In this document: piece by piece, positions 9,406 through 21,658 of the stretch | How positions within the stretch are numbered: position 1 is the stretch's first letter | How the letters are laid out: each line of letters opens with the position of its first letter | Source of the DNA: Massilia sp. IC2-278 | GTDB lineage: Bacteria > Pseudomonadota > Gammaproteobacteria > Burkholderiales > Burkholderiaceae_D | Assembly: GCF_020708045.1 (NCBI RefSeq) | Contig: NZ_JAJFES010000007.1 | Location: forward strand, 62,001 to 126,000 | Reading direction: 5' to 3' | Length of the DNA stretch: 64,000 nt | The notes under the pieces: generated by a model | The model's database searches: none | Seen by the model: only the letters and a program-made list of their open reading frames with translations | Told to the model about the DNA's origin: nothing | Program-made: the position numbers and the translations under genes

Positions 9406-10047
9406 TCAGCCGCGCGTCGTTACCGGCTTCGCCGTCCCATTACGCAGCGACTCGGCAATCACGCCACGCGCCGTGCGTTCGGCCTCCTTCTGCACCCCTT
9501 CCATCTTCTTCCCGACCGCTTCCATCTTCTTGCCGGTCGCTTCCATCGGCTTGCCCGCGTCTTCCATCTGCTTGCCGATCGCTTCCATCTTGTCGGCATT
9601 GAAGGTCACTGCAGCCAGCGCCATCTTCGCGCCGAGCGAACCCATCGAACCGCCCTGGCGGCCCATCTCGGCGCCATGCTGGCCCATCTGGGCGCCCAGT
9701 TCCTTCATCGGCGCCCATGCCGCGTCCATGCGCTGCAGGGCGGCTGGGTCCTGCACGATGTATTCCTTGCCGCCGTCGCGGAACCAGAGGAAGTCGCCCT
9801 TCACGCTGCGCTTCAGTTCCTTAACGCGTTTCTGGTCGGCGTCATTGCCCGTGATGACGTTGCCGCCGTCGCGTACCAGCGCGAACGGTTCGCCGCCGTC
9901 GCGGACGGTCATGGTGCGGCTGATCGTCACGTCGTTGTCGCCGCCCAGCGCATGGGCCGGCAGCAGGGGCAGCGCGCAAGCGCCGGCCAGCACGGCCAGC
10001 AGCAGTGGACGGGTCAGGGAACGGGAAGCGAAACGAGAGGTGGGCAT
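9406..10047 (-). CDS. Secreted hypothetical protein with tandem Met-Glu heptads
   Basis: I do not recognise a characterised family. The product has 213 residues with a signal peptide (residues 1-32, ending LLPAHA). The mature N-terminus (NDVTISRTMTVRDGGEPFALVRDGG) recalls the tail found in some BlaR1/M56-type proteins; this is a weak impression. The middle is rich in Gly and Met (GAQMGQHGAEMGRQGGSMG). Near the C-terminus five consecutive heptads of the form MEx(A/G)xGK (MEAIGKQ, MEDAGKP, MEATGKK, MEAVGKK, MEGVQKE) suggest a helical or coiled-coil rod. Start chosen at ATG 10047 because GGAG lies seven bases upstream; in-frame ATGs at 10059 and 10113 lack one. Confidence 0.7.
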   Translation of the reverse strand: MPTSRFASRSLTRPLLLAVLAGACALPLLPAHALGGDNDVTISRTMTVRDGGEPFALVRDGGNVITGNDADQKRVKELKRSVKGDFLWFRDGGKEYIVQDPAALQRMDAAWAPMKELGAQMGQHGAEMGRQGGSMGSLGAKMALAAVTFNADKMEAIGKQMEDAGKPMEATGKKMEAVGKKMEGVQKEAERTARGVIAESLRNGTAKPVTTRG

Positions 10048-10164
10048 GTCTTTCTCCATGAATGGATTGTCGATGGAGAAAGAGTAGAACAGGCGGCTGG
10101 CGCCTGCCCGCATTCTGCGACGAACGGTCGCTTTCGCGGAACAGGCGACAGATTGACAGCGGAA

Positions 10165-11271
<1,107 letters not shown>

Positions 11272-11342
11272 GCGTGCTTCCTATGTAAGAAAAAGAATTT
11301 TGCCATCATACCAAGCCGGGGCGAAGCTTGCCGCGCCCTCTC

Positions 11343-12011
11343 CTATTTGGACGAAGGCTGCATCGTCAGCCCGATCAGGCGCGCGACCACCGAGGCCAGG
11401 TACATCACGCCGACGAACATTTCGATGCTCGTGATTGCGCGCGCATGCACGGTAATCGGAATCACGTCGCCGATGCCGGTGCTCGACAGCAGCGCGAAGC
11501 TCAGGTAATTCAGCTCGGTCCAGGTGCGCGGCAAATCGCCGTTCACCGCCGAGGCAAACGAGCCCGGCACCAGCGCCTGCACCACGATGTACAGGTGGGT
11601 AAAGCCCCAGGCCAGCAAGGTAAAGGTGGCCCCGGCGGCGAACAGCTCGTCGCGCGTGACCTTGCGGTCTTCCAGCATGTAGGCGATCAGGCTGCCGGCC
11701 GCGTAGAAATAGAAAAACGCTTCCAGGCCCGATGACCAGGGCTGCAGGTAGGCGAGACCGAACAGCATCTGGGCCGACAGCAGCGCGATGATCGGAACCG
11801 CGAGTGTGGCGCTGATCCAGGTGTGGCCCGGCGTGCGGCGCACCATGTTGGTGGTGAAGGTGAGGATGACGATGCCGAAGGCATTGAAGGCGAAGTGGCC
11901 GAACTGGGTGCGTTCGAGGAAGGGATACAGCGCCATGCCCAGCAGCTGCGCCATCAGCAGGATGGCGGACGGGTGGCGCCGGGTATGGGCAAGCATGCGG
12001 AGCAGGCGCAT
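11343..12011 (-). CDS. Ion channel family membrane protein (potassium-channel-like)
   Basis: Inner-membrane protein of 222 residues with about five hydrophobic helices (near residues 17-32, 40-55, 67-88, 96-110, 122-150) and then a pore-loop and final helix. The sequence LSFALLSSTGIGDVIP (near residues 170-185) looks like an Ion_trans_2 pore helix and selectivity filter, with TGIGD where typical K+ channels have TVGYGD. No RCK or nucleotide-binding domain is present. Ion selectivity cannot be told from the sequence. The gene is convergent with nothing and lies between frmA and the MCP gene, on the same strand. Confidence 0.75.
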   Translation of the reverse strand: MRLLRMLAHTRRHPSAILLMAQLLGMALYPFLERTQFGHFAFNAFGIVILTFTTNMVRRTPGHTWISATLAVPIIALLSAQMLFGLAYLQPWSSGLEAFFYFYAAGSLIAYMLEDRKVTRDELFAAGATFTLLAWGFTHLYIVVQALVPGSFASAVNGDLPRTWTELNYLSFALLSSTGIGDVIPITVHARAITSIEMFVGVMYLASVVARLIGLTMQPSSK

Positions 12012-12095
12012 CGTTCTTGTTCGGTCAGGGTCGAAGTGCGCCTATTGTAAGCAAAGCGCGGCAAGATGCTGGCACGATCCGATGGCGATGCCCAC

Positions 12096-12120
12096 AAAAA
12101 ACCCGCCTCGCGGGCGGGTC
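12096..12120 (-). terminator. Rho-independent terminator of the MCP gene
   Basis: On the minus strand, ACCCGCC, loop CGCG/A, GGCGGGT, then TTTTTTG. It lies 22 bp after the MCP stop. Confidence 0.9.
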
Positions 12121-12141
12121 TGGCATGTTGCACGGATGGGG

Positions 12142-13836
12142 TCAGAACTCTTCCCAGTCGCTGCCGCTCACTACCGGCTCCTTGCGCACAGGCGCTTGCG
12201 GCCGGGCGGCGGGTGGGCGTTTGGCTGGCGCCGGGGCCGGCAGCTTCGATACGGCCGGGCGCACCGGCACGGCAGCCACGCCTTGCCCTTCGGCCAGGCG
12301 GAACACGGCTACCAGCTCGGCCAGCCTTGCGGCCTGGTCCTGCATCGACTCGGCAGCCGCCGCCGCTTCTTCGACCAGGGCCGAATTCTGCTGGGTTACT
12401 TCGTCCATCTGGGCGATGGCGCCGTTCACCTGCTCGATGCCCTGGCTCTGCTCGGACGTGGCTGCGCTGATCTCGGACACCACGTCGCTCACGCGGCGCA
12501 CGCTCTCGACCACTTCCTGCATCGTCGATCCGGCCTGCGCCACCAGCGCGCTGCCGGCGTCGACCCGCTCGACCGAGGCGCCGATGAGTTCCTTGATCTC
12601 TTTCGCGGCGCCGGCCGAACGCTGGGCCAGGTTGCGCACCTCGGAGGCCACGACCGCGAAGCCGCGTCCCTGCTCGCCGGCGCGCGCCGCTTCCACCGCC
12701 GCGTTCAGGGCCAGGATGTTGGTCTGGAAGGCGATGCTGTCGATGACGCCGATGATGTCGACCACCTTGCGCGAGGACTCGTTGATCGCGCCCATGGTCT
12801 CGACCACCTGCGCCACGACGTCGCCGCCGCGCACGGCCACGCTCGAGGCAGCGGCGCTCAGGCCGTTCGCCTGGCGCGCGTTGTCGGCGTTCTGGCGCAC
12901 GGTCGAGGTCAGCTCTTCCATCGAGGACGCGGTTTCCTCGAGCGAGGACGCCTGCTGTTCGGTGCGGCTTGACAGGTCCTGGTTGCCGGCATTGATCTGG
13001 GCCGAGGCGGTGGCAATCGTCTCGGTGCTGCTGCGCACCTGGCTGACGATGCCAGCCAGGCTGTCGCGCATGGTCTTGATCGCATACAGCAGGCTCGTAC
13101 GGTCCCTGGCGCCGGTGTGGATGTCGACGGCGAGATTGCCGGCCGCGATCTGGCCCGCGACCTCGGCCGCGTAGGCCGGTTCGCCGCCGAGCTGCTTCAG
13201 CAGGCGGCGCGTGATCATGGTGGCGGCCACGATGCCGGCCACCAGCGCCAGCGCGCCCAGGGCCAGCATCGCGTTGCGGCCAGTGACATAGGTCTGCTCG
13301 GCCGCGTCATAGGTGGTCTGCATGGTGCCGCCCTGGTGCTCGATCACCTCGTTCGAGGCGATGAAGACCGCGCTTTGCAGCTTGCGTGCGGGCCCCATCA
13401 GGTAGGCGGTGGCGGCATCGCGGTCGCCGCCGGCGTGCAGCTTGAGCACCTCGTCCATCGCGGCGATGTACTCGGCATAGGCGGCCTTATAGATCTGCAG
13501 GTTCTGGACGCCCTTTTCCGACTTGATCAGCGTGCCCAGCTTGCCGAACATCTCGTCGGATTCCTTGCGCGCGGTGGCCAGGGCCGTGAAGTTCTTCTTG
13601 TTCGCTTCCGGATCGTTCACCAGCAGCACGTCGCGCACGGTGCGCGCGGTGCGGTTGATGCGGTCGGCCAGGCTCTGCGCCAGCACCACCTTCGGGTACG
13701 CATCGGTTGCCATCAGCCGGGTGCCATCGTTGAGCGCGCCGAGCTTGCTGATGCCGAGGACGATCACGGCCACCAGCATGGCCAGCACCAGCGCGAAACC
13801 CAGCGCCAGGCGGGTTCCCACCTTCATCTGTTTCAT
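12142..13836 (-). CDS. Methyl-accepting chemotaxis protein
   Basis: Transmembrane chemoreceptor of 564 residues. Domains: TM1 (residues 10-30), a periplasmic four-helix-bundle sensor (about 31-190), TM2 (near 191-211), HAMP, and the cytoplasmic signalling hairpin with the very conserved tip [33 protein letters not shown]. The C-terminus ends DWEEF, matching the xWxxF pentapeptide that tethers CheR/CheB. The ligand cannot be told from the sensor domain. A cheW gene lies 19 bp upstream on the same strand, so the two are probably one transcription unit. Confidence 0.95.
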   Translation of the reverse strand: MKQMKVGTRLALGFALVLAMLVAVIVLGISKLGALNDGTRLMATDAYPKVVLAQSLADRINRTARTVRDVLLVNDPEANKKNFTALATARKESDEMFGKLGTLIKSEKGVQNLQIYKAAYAEYIAAMDEVLKLHAGGDRDAATAYLMGPARKLQSAVFIASNEVIEHQGGTMQTTYDAAEQTYVTGRNAMLALGALALVAGIVAATMITRRLLKQLGGEPAYAAEVAGQIAAGNLAVDIHTGARDRTSLLYAIKTMRDSLAGIVSQVRSSTETIATASAQINAGNQDLSSRTEQQASSLEETASSMEELTSTVRQNADNARQANGLSAAASSVAVRGGDVVAQVVETMGAINESSRKVVDIIGVIDSIAFQTNILALNAAVEAARAGEQGRGFAVVASEVRNLAQRSAGAAKEIKELIGASVERVDAGSALVAQAGSTMQEVVESVRRVSDVVSEISAATSEQSQGIEQVNGAIAQMDEVTQQNSALVEEAAAAAESMQDQAARLAELVAVFRLAEGQGVAAVPVRPAVSKLPAPAPAKRPPAARPQAPVRKEPVVSGSDWEEF

Positions 13837-13855
13837 CGTCTGCTCCGGCGCCGCG

Positions 13856-14332
13856 TCAGGACGCGATACTATCGATGACGCCCATTTCCTCGGACGACAT
13901 CAGGCGGTCGATGTCGACCAGGATGATCATGCGCTCGTCGACCGTGCCCAGGCCGATCAGGTAATCGGTATTCAGTGCGCCGCCCATGTCCGGGGCCGGC
14001 TTGATCTGGTCGGCGGTCAGCGAAATCACGTCCGACACCGAATCGACCACCATGCCGACCACGCGGTCCTGGATGTTCAGGATGATGACGACGGTGAACT
14101 GGTTGTAGGTCGGCGTGCCCAAGTTGAACTTGATGCGCATGTCGACGATCGGCACGATGGTGCCGCGCAGGTTGACCACGCCCTTCACGTGCTCGGGCGC
14201 GCTGGCAATGCGGGTCACGGATTCGTAGCCGCGGATCTCCTGCACTTTCAGGATCTTGATGCCGTATTCTTCGTTGCCAAGCTTGAAAGCCAGGGCTTCG
14301 AGCACGCCATCGTTCATCAAGGTATTGTCCAT
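13856..14332 (-). CDS. cheW: Chemotaxis scaffold protein CheW
   Basis: CheW-domain protein of 158 residues that links receptors to the CheA kinase. Seen: [20 protein letters not shown], the core [18 protein letters not shown], and VVDSVSDV. Start chosen at ATG 14332 (MDNTLMNDG), where the CheW fold begins; upstream in-frame codons to 14437 encode unrelated residues. It precedes the MCP gene, which suggests a dedicated receptor-adaptor pair; no cheA, cheY or cheR is in the window. Confidence 0.95.
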   Translation of the reverse strand: MDNTLMNDGVLEALAFKLGNEEYGIKILKVQEIRGYESVTRIASAPEHVKGVVNLRGTIVPIVDMRIKFNLGTPTYNQFTVVIILNIQDRVVGMVVDSVSDVISLTADQIKPAPDMGGALNTDYLIGLGTVDERMIILVDIDRLMSSEEMGVIDSIAS

Positions 14333-14455
14333 TTGCGGTCCAGAGAAGTAAGAAAAGTCCGGGCCATTATATATTTTTGCTTTGCAGCAATAAACAAGGA
14401 ATGCGCGGCCAGCTGTATTGCTGTCTCGCTGGTGCAACTAAGAGTGATATGAATG

Positions 14456-14923
14456 TTAATGGTCGTAGCTCAGCACGCGCAGCAGTTTCCACTGGCCGTC
14501 CTCGCGTTCCCACACCATGGAAAAGCGGTAGATGCTGCACTCCTCTTTCTCCGCCGGCGACGGCTGGTTGCAGAAGCGATGCTGGCCGATATGCATGGCG
14601 TGGTTCGGGCCGGCCGGGAAGACCTCGACCGTCTCAGGCATGGCGTCGCGCCGGATCCGGTTCGGCGCCCGGAAATTCTGCTCGAAGGCGGCGATGTTCT
14701 CGGCGTAGCCGGTGAGGCCGGTGCGGTCGTGATAGAACTCGAGGCGGGTGCTGAACCCGGCTTTCATCGGCGCGATGTCGCGCTGGTTCAGCCCCGCGAA
14801 CAGGTGCGCATCGGCGGCCGCGATCTCGGCTTCGAGCTGACGCTGTGCCGGCGCCTTGTCGGCAGCCCATGCGCCGCTGCCGGCCGCCAGCAGGCAGGCC
14901 GCCATCATCCATGTCGTGTTCAT
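14456..14923 (-). CDS. Secreted NTF2-like / DUF4440-type protein
   Basis: Protein of 155 residues with a signal peptide (residues 1-20, ending GAWAAD). The rest resembles the NTF2-like DUF4440 group: an N-terminal helix (QLEAEIAAADAHLFAGLNQRDI), a sheet with LEFYHDRTGL, and a C-terminal strand pair (RFSMVWEREDGQWKLLRVLSYDH). Such cone-shaped folds bind or turn over small ligands; no function can be named. Start set at ATG 14923, eight bases after AAGGAAA. It sits between cheW and an ATP-grasp gene, apparently on its own. Confidence 0.75.
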   Translation of the reverse strand: MNTTWMMAACLLAAGSGAWAADKAPAQRQLEAEIAAADAHLFAGLNQRDIAPMKAGFSTRLEFYHDRTGLTGYAENIAAFEQNFRAPNRIRRDAMPETVEVFPAGPNHAMHIGQHRFCNQPSPAEKEECSIYRFSMVWEREDGQWKLLRVLSYDH

Positions 14924-15031
14924 GTCGGGTTTCCTTTCTTGAAAACCCGACAATGCCGCAGCGCTGCGCCGCTCGCATCCGCTATCCGACGAAGCGCCGG
15001 CCTGCGATGACGAATGGGGCGCCAGCCGGGA

Positions 15032-16126
15032 TCAGCGGTTGCGCCAGGCGCCCGCCAGCATGTGTGCGAGCAGGTCGGCATACGACCAGCCGAGCGCACG
15101 CGCGGCAATGGCCGACAGGCTGTCCTGGTCGTCGCGGCCGGGCCGCCCGGCGCCGGTCATGTTCGGCTTCATGTTGACGTCGAAGATCAGGTAGTCGCCC
15201 TGTTCGTTGGCGCGGCAATCGATGCGGATCGCGGCCCGCGCGCCGATCCGGACGAAGGTGTCCGCACAGGCCTGCATCAGGCGCCGGACCGGCTGCGCCG
15301 CGCACTCATCAGGCGTCAAGGCGGCGCTGTTGGCGGTAACGGCCACCGTGCCGTTGTAGGGCGCAATGCCGTCGGCGTGGTTGAAGCGCCGCACCGGCGG
15401 CAGCACCAGCGGCTGGCCGCCCTCGCCTGCCTGTGCCGGCAATACCGTCAGGGTCAGTTCTTCGCCTGCCAGGTACTGCTCGACGATCGCGCGGTCGCCG
15501 AACAGCGCATCCTCGAACAAAGCCGCCAAGGCGTCGGCCAGCGCCGGCCAATCCGCCACACGCGACACGCCCTGGCTGCCTCGGCCGCGCACCGGCTTGA
15601 CCACCAGCGGAAACGCCAGGCCTTGTTCGCCCAGGACCGCCGGCGACAGCGCGGACAGCGCGGTCGCATCGGCGCTCTCCGCTTGCGCCACCAGGAGCGA
15701 GCGCGCTACCGGCAAGCCCGCCGCGTGCAGAAGCGCATTGGTGGCGAACTTGTCGTCGACCGCCTGTTGGCGTTCGGGCGGCTGGCCGACGATGAAGTGG
15801 CTGGCCAGGAAGGCTTCGATCGGATGGCCCGCGAACAGGACGGTGTTGGCCCAGATGATATCGGCACCTGCTTCGGTGGCGGCCAGCAGGCCTTCCCGCG
15901 TGTCGGGGAAGACCCAGGCAAAGGCGTCGGCCGGATCGGGATCGGCTTGCGGCGTCACGATGTCGTAGCCGGCCTGGCGCAGGGCAAAGGCGATGTCGGC
16001 GCCGCTGTCGGAATAGCCGCCGGGTTTCGGGTCCTTGCGCAAGCCGTCGATGACGGGTGGCGGCAATGCCTGGTAAATCAACGCGATACGTTGGGAACTG
16101 TCCTGTTTGATGGCTTCAATGCGCAT
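15032..16126 (-). CDS. ATP-grasp ligase (RimK / D-Ala ligase-like)
   Basis: Protein of 364 residues with an ATP-grasp fold, expected to ligate a carboxylate to an amine or thiol through an acyl phosphate. Seen: ATP-binding lysine segment FPLVVKPVRGRGSQGV, glycine-rich loop, EQYLAGEELTLTV, and the metal-binding end FDVNMKPNMTG (D-x-N-x-K-P-N, as in RimK and D-Ala-D-Ala ligases). The substrate is unknown. Start chosen at ATG 16126, three bases after AGGAAGGGA. The gene overlaps the end of the SF0329-like gene upstream by 49 bp, which points to coupled translation. Confidence 0.85.
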   Translation of the reverse strand: MRIEAIKQDSSQRIALIYQALPPPVIDGLRKDPKPGGYSDSGADIAFALRQAGYDIVTPQADPDPADAFAWVFPDTREGLLAATEAGADIIWANTVLFAGHPIEAFLASHFIVGQPPERQQAVDDKFATNALLHAAGLPVARSLLVAQAESADATALSALSPAVLGEQGLAFPLVVKPVRGRGSQGVSRVADWPALADALAALFEDALFGDRAIVEQYLAGEELTLTVLPAQAGEGGQPLVLPPVRRFNHADGIAPYNGTVAVTANSAALTPDECAAQPVRRLMQACADTFVRIGARAAIRIDCRANEQGDYLIFDVNMKPNMTGAGRPGRDDQDSLSAIAARALGWSYADLLAHMLAGAWRNR

Positions 16127-16644
16127 GCTTCCCTTCCTGCTTCGTCTGATGCGGGGATGGTAGGCTTTAATCCTTCGGCCTGGCAACGCAGTTGGAAGAC
16201 GCGCAGGACCAGCGGATGCTCACCTGCCGCATCGAAGACGGCGAGGCGGCGCTTGCCGAAGCGTTTGTCAGCCAAGGCCAATGCACGGATCACCGGGTTG
16301 GCATGCCCGAACATGTCCTCGACCGCCATGCTGAGACTGGCCAGCAAGTCCTTGTTGATTTTCTCGAGGAGCATGTGGCCGCTCGCTTCCATGATCGGCC
16401 AGACCTGGTCGTACGCCGCTGCCCAACTTGCGCCACGATCGTTTGCCGCGCGCGCTGTTGTTGCCAACATGGACAAATAGGTCATGGAACCTGCGCTGAA
16501 GATTCTTTCCTTGTCAAAGCTCATCCAGAACTCGCCTTCCTGGTCGTGGGAATGGCGGTAGCGGGTCTGGTTCAAGTCGAGCCTGTTGCCCAGGCCAGGG
16601 GCAAGGCGATCCCCGAGTTGCTTTCTCAATTGTGACCATTGCAT
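16078..16644 (-). CDS. SF0329 family-like protein
   Basis: Protein of 188 residues resembling the uncharacterised SF0329 group: WSQLRKQLGDRLAP, then TRYRHSHDQEGEFWMSFDKERIFS, and a helical C-terminal half (LRVFQLRCQAEG). This match is from memory of the family pattern and is moderate. No signal peptide or membrane segment. Start taken at ATG 16644 (MQWSQ), where the family begins; the frame is open further upstream but with unlike residues. The last 49 bp overlap the ATP-grasp gene. The two may work together; nothing shows how. Confidence 0.65.
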   Translation of the reverse strand: MQWSQLRKQLGDRLAPGLGNRLDLNQTRYRHSHDQEGEFWMSFDKERIFSAGSMTYLSMLATTARAANDRGASWAAAYDQVWPIMEASGHMLLEKINKDLLASLSMAVEDMFGHANPVIRALALADKRFGKRRLAVFDAAGEHPLVLRVFQLRCQAEGLKPTIPASDEAGREACALKPSNRTVPNVSR

Positions 16645-16759
16645 TTGGGGCGCCCTTTCCTGGCACGTACTGCGACACGATCGGCAGTTTCCTGAACAGC
16701 CAGGCCTCTTCAAACCTGGGTGACACAAGTATAGATGCTTGGTCGACCTGACAATCCGC

Positions 16760-17380
16760 TTATTCTGCCCTTCCTGCGAACAGCATGGAAAAGCGCCGCG
16801 CCGCGCTTTCCGGATCGGCCTCGCCGTAGACGCCCGTAATCGCCGCCACCATATCCGCCCCGCGTGCCACCAGCGGTGCTGCATTCTGTGGCGTCATGCC
16901 GCCGATGACGACGAGCGGCAGCGCCAGCTCCGCGCGCGCCTCGGTCAGCAGCGCCGGCGCGGTGACGAACGTGTATTTTTTCACCGGCGACGGATAGAAG
17001 CCGCCAAAGGCCGCATAACTGGCGCCGGCCGCCTGCGCCGCGCGCGCCAGCGCCAGCTCGCCGTAGCAGGAGGCGCCGACGATCTTGTCCGCGCCGAGCA
17101 GGCGCCGCGCATGGTCGACCGCGATGTCGGTGCCGCCTACATGCACGCCGTCGGCATCGAGGTGCATGCACAGGTCGACGTGGTCGTTGATGACCAGCGG
17201 CGTGCCATGGCGGCGGCACAGCGCCAGCAGCGCCGTCGCCTGTTCGATCCGCAGCACCGCATCGGCATCCTTGTGGCGGTACTGCACCAGCGCCGCACCG
17301 CCGCGCAAGGCCGCTTCGGTGGCGGCCAGCAGGCGGTCGGTGTCGTTCCAGTTGGGAGTAACGAGATACAGGCCTCGCAT
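16760..17380 (-). CDS. thiE: Thiamine-phosphate synthase
   Basis: Joins HMP-pyrophosphate and thiazole phosphate into thiamine phosphate; a TIM barrel of 206 residues, the usual size. Seen: LVQYRHKD near residue 34, INDHVDLCMHLDADGVHVGG (diphosphate and Mg sites), KIVGASCY, the Ser/Thr loop GGFYPSPVKK and VVIGGMTPQNA. Start at ATG 17380, after AAAGGATA. It is the last gene of the thiamine operon, 11 bp after thiD. Confidence 0.95.
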   Translation of the reverse strand: MRGLYLVTPNWNDTDRLLAATEAALRGGAALVQYRHKDADAVLRIEQATALLALCRRHGTPLVINDHVDLCMHLDADGVHVGGTDIAVDHARRLLGADKIVGASCYGELALARAAQAAGASYAAFGGFYPSPVKKYTFVTAPALLTEARAELALPLVVIGGMTPQNAAPLVARGADMVAAITGVYGEADPESAARRFSMLFAGRAE

Positions 17381-17391
17381 GTGGCTATCCT

Positions 17392-18150
17392 TTAGACGAT
17401 GGGTAGAAGAAAACGGCGCGGAATGCGCTGGCCCGGGGCGATGGCGAAAGCGCGCGCGAGCGCGTCGTGGCAGTAGGCCTGGGCCGCGCCAAGGGCAGCC
17501 GCCATGGTTTCGCCATGCGCCAGGCGGCCGGCCAGGCTTGCCGCCAGCGTGCAGCCGCTGCCGTGGAATGCGCCGGGCAGGCGCGCCCAGCGCCAGCGCC
17601 GCACTAGCTGACCGTGCGTGTACCAGCGGTTCTCGACCACGCTTCCTTCGCCGTGGCCGCCGGTGAGCAGCAGGTGCGCGCAAGGGAAGTTGCCCACCGC
17701 GCATGCCTCCGGCTCATTCGGCAGCGCGATCGTGGCCAGCGGCAGCAGTTCGTTCACGATCGCGACCGGATCGTCTTCGGCCAGCGCATCGCCGTGGCCG
17801 CTGGCGAGCACCGGATCGAGCACGATTGGCAGTTGCGGATCGCGTGCCCGCAATGCGCGCAGCAGGCCGGCAATCGCGCGGGCATTCGCGCGGCTGCCCG
17901 GTATGCCGAGTTTCACGGCGTGGATTTCGACGGTGTCGATCAGCGCTTGCGCCTGGGCTAGTACGAAGCCGGCGTCGACCGCCTGCACGGCATGCACGCG
18001 GTTGTTGTCCTGCACGGTGAGCGCAGTGGCCACCGGCAGCGCGTGCGCGCCCTGCGCGGCAATCGCCAGCACGTCGGCCGCCAGGCCGGCGCCGCCGCTG
18101 GGGTCGAGCCCGGCGAAGACCAGCACGGCCGGCACGGCCCCAGGGCTCAC
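17392..18150 (-). CDS. thiD: Hydroxymethylpyrimidine/phosphomethylpyrimidine kinase
   Basis: Phosphorylates HMP and HMP phosphate to HMP diphosphate. Ribokinase-fold protein of 252 residues, slightly short for ThiD (about 260-280). Seen: [14 protein letters not shown] at the N-terminus, [30 protein letters not shown], and the anion-hole motif [12 protein letters not shown]. It starts with GTG at 18150 and shares a 4-bp GTGA overlap with the thiG stop, so translation is coupled. Confidence 0.93.
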   Translation of the reverse strand: MSPGAVPAVLVFAGLDPSGGAGLAADVLAIAAQGAHALPVATALTVQDNNRVHAVQAVDAGFVLAQAQALIDTVEIHAVKLGIPGSRANARAIAGLLRALRARDPQLPIVLDPVLASGHGDALAEDDPVAIVNELLPLATIALPNEPEACAVGNFPCAHLLLTGGHGEGSVVENRWYTHGQLVRRWRWARLPGAFHGSGCTLAASLAGRLAHGETMAAALGAAQAYCHDALARAFAIAPGQRIPRRFLLPIV

Positions 18151-18929
18151 GTGATGCGCCCTTCGCGCGGCGAGGACGGCGAGGCGGCGAAGCGCTTCGG
18201 CATGCGGCCGGCCAGGTACGCTTCGCGCCCGGCCTGCACCGCCAGCTTCATCGCACGCGCCATGCGCACCGGTTCGCGCGCGGCGGCAATCGCCGTGTTC
18301 ATCAGCACGCCGTCGCAGCCGAGTTCCATGGCGATGGCCGCGTCCGATGCCGTGCCGACGCCGGCGTCGACCAGCACCGGGACCGTCGCCTGCTCGATGA
18401 TCAGCGACAGGTTCCAGGGATTCAGGATGCCCATGCCCGAACCGATCAGCGACGCCAGCGGCATCACCGCCACGCAGCCGATCTCCTGCAGGATACGGGC
18501 CTGGATCGGATCGTCGCTGCAGTAGACCATCACGTCGAAACCGTCGCGCACCAGCGTCTCCGCCGCCCTCAGCGTTTCCGGCATGTGCGGGAACAGGGTC
18601 TTCTCGTCCCCCAGCACTTCGAGCTTGACCAGTTTGTGCCCGTCCAGCAGTTCGCGCGCCATCTGCAGCGTGTAGACGGCATCCTGCGCGGTGTAGCAGC
18701 CGGCCGTATTCGGCAGGATGGTGAAGTCTTTCGGCGGCAGCACGTCGAGCAGGCTGGGCGCGTTCGGGTCCTGGCCGATGTTCACGCGGCGGATCGCCAC
18801 GGTCACGATCTCGGCTTCGGCCGCGAAGGTCGCTTCGCGGGTCTCGTTCAAATCGCGGTACTTGCCGCTGCCGACCAGCAGGCGCGAACGGTAGCGCTTG
18901 CCCGCGATGGTGAGGAAATCATTGTTCAT
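18147..18929 (-). CDS. thiG: Thiazole synthase
   Basis: Makes the thiazole phosphate carboxylate from DXP, dehydroglycine and ThiS thiocarboxylate. TIM-barrel protein of 260 residues. Seen: [30 protein letters not shown] with the Schiff-base lysine region, VYCSDDP, and [32 protein letters not shown]. Start at ATG 18929, after AAAGGA. It lies 10 bp after thiS and overlaps thiD by 4 bp. Confidence 0.97.
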   Translation of the reverse strand: MNNDFLTIAGKRYRSRLLVGSGKYRDLNETREATFAAEAEIVTVAIRRVNIGQDPNAPSLLDVLPPKDFTILPNTAGCYTAQDAVYTLQMARELLDGHKLVKLEVLGDEKTLFPHMPETLRAAETLVRDGFDVMVYCSDDPIQARILQEIGCVAVMPLASLIGSGMGILNPWNLSLIIEQATVPVLVDAGVGTASDAAIAMELGCDGVLMNTAIAAAREPVRMARAMKLAVQAGREAYLAGRMPKRFAASPSSPREGRIT

Positions 18930-18939
18930 GTGTGTCCTT

Positions 18940-19143
18940 TCAGCCGCCACCGATGGCGCGCACGATGTCTACCCGGTCCTGCTGCACGAGCAGGCGTTCG
19001 TTCCACTGCTGGCGCGGCACCACTTGCCGGTTCACGGCCAGCGCCACGGCCTGGCTGCCCACGTTCAGGGCCAGCACCAGGTCGGCCAGCGTCTGGCCAG
19101 CCGGCAGGCGGTAAGCTTCGCCATTGAGTTCGATGTCCAGCAT
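18940..19143 (-). CDS. thiS: Sulfur carrier protein ThiS
   Basis: Ubiquitin-like sulfur carrier of 67 residues that delivers sulfur to ThiG as a C-terminal thiocarboxylate. It has the typical [11 protein letters not shown] region and ends IVRAIGGG, giving the needed Gly-Gly terminus. Its ATG directly follows the thiC stop (TGAATG). Confidence 0.95.
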   Translation of the reverse strand: MLDIELNGEAYRLPAGQTLADLVLALNVGSQAVALAVNRQVVPRQQWNERLLVQQDRVDIVRAIGGG

Positions 19144-21214
<2,071 letters not shown>

Positions 21215-21240
21215 GGTTGCTGCCTTGTGGCAGCGGGCGG

Positions 21241-21270
21241 ATTATAGCCCTGTGGATTGGGCGTTGGCAA
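21241..21270 (-). promoter_or_regulatory. Sigma-70 promoter of the thiamine operon
   Basis: On the minus strand, TTGCCA (21270-21265), 18 bp, TATAAT (21246-21241). Predicted transcription start near 21234, about 20 bases before the riboswitch. A small hairpin GCTGCC/GGCAGC (21219-21234) would open the RNA. Confidence 0.7.
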
Positions 21271-21362
21271 AGAAATATTGAGCGGGGTGTGAAGCAACTA
21301 CTCGGGGTGGGTAGGCTGGCGTTCGTGGCGCTGTTGCGTGGGGCGTTCGTGGTGGGTCGAAT

Positions 21363-21520
21363 CCGCGTGGGCACGAGTGCCCACCCTACGGTCACCGTTA
21401 TCAGCGAGTTCATACAAAACCCGGATACGTAACGTGTCGCGACGGAGCGCGCAGGTGGCATCGCGGGCTTTTACACCGATAACCTCTCCCGTAAGGTGGG
21501 CACCCCGTGCCCACGCGGAT
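21363..21520. repeat. Paired inverted palindrome element (REPIN-like), copy C
   Basis: Two palindromes: CCGCGTGGGCAC-GAGTGCCCACCCTACGG (21363-21392) and GTAAGGTGGGCACC-CCGTGCCCACGCGG (21491-21518). The order of the two orientations is the reverse of copies A, B and D, and this is the only copy between divergent rather than convergent genes. Confidence 0.8.
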
Positions 21521-21620
21521 GATGAAAACCGATACAGGCACACGCAACAGCGCCACGTACCGCCGCATTCCGGTCTCGAAAATCCCCACCGCCCGCGACC
21601 GCACCGCCGCCCTCCTCCTC

Positions 21621-21626
21621 TATAAT
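21621..21626 (+). promoter_or_regulatory. Probable -10 box of valS
   Basis: TATAAT 33 bp before the valS start; no good -35 box is visible at the right distance. Confidence 0.45.
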
Positions 21627-21658
21627 GACCCTTTTCGCCAAACACACCGCCACACATC

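Larger units (their letters stand above)
21271..21658. other. Divergent intergenic region between the thi operon and valS
   Basis: No gene seen. It holds palindrome pair copy C (21363-21520) and the -10 box of valS (21621-21626); the remainder shows nothing recognisable. Confidence 0.6.

Noticed and set aside
16645..16884. N-terminal extension of the SF0329-like protein
   Set aside because: It is Arg/Trp/Cys-rich, unlike any protein domain, and would overlap thiE antisense composition; the family start is at 16644.
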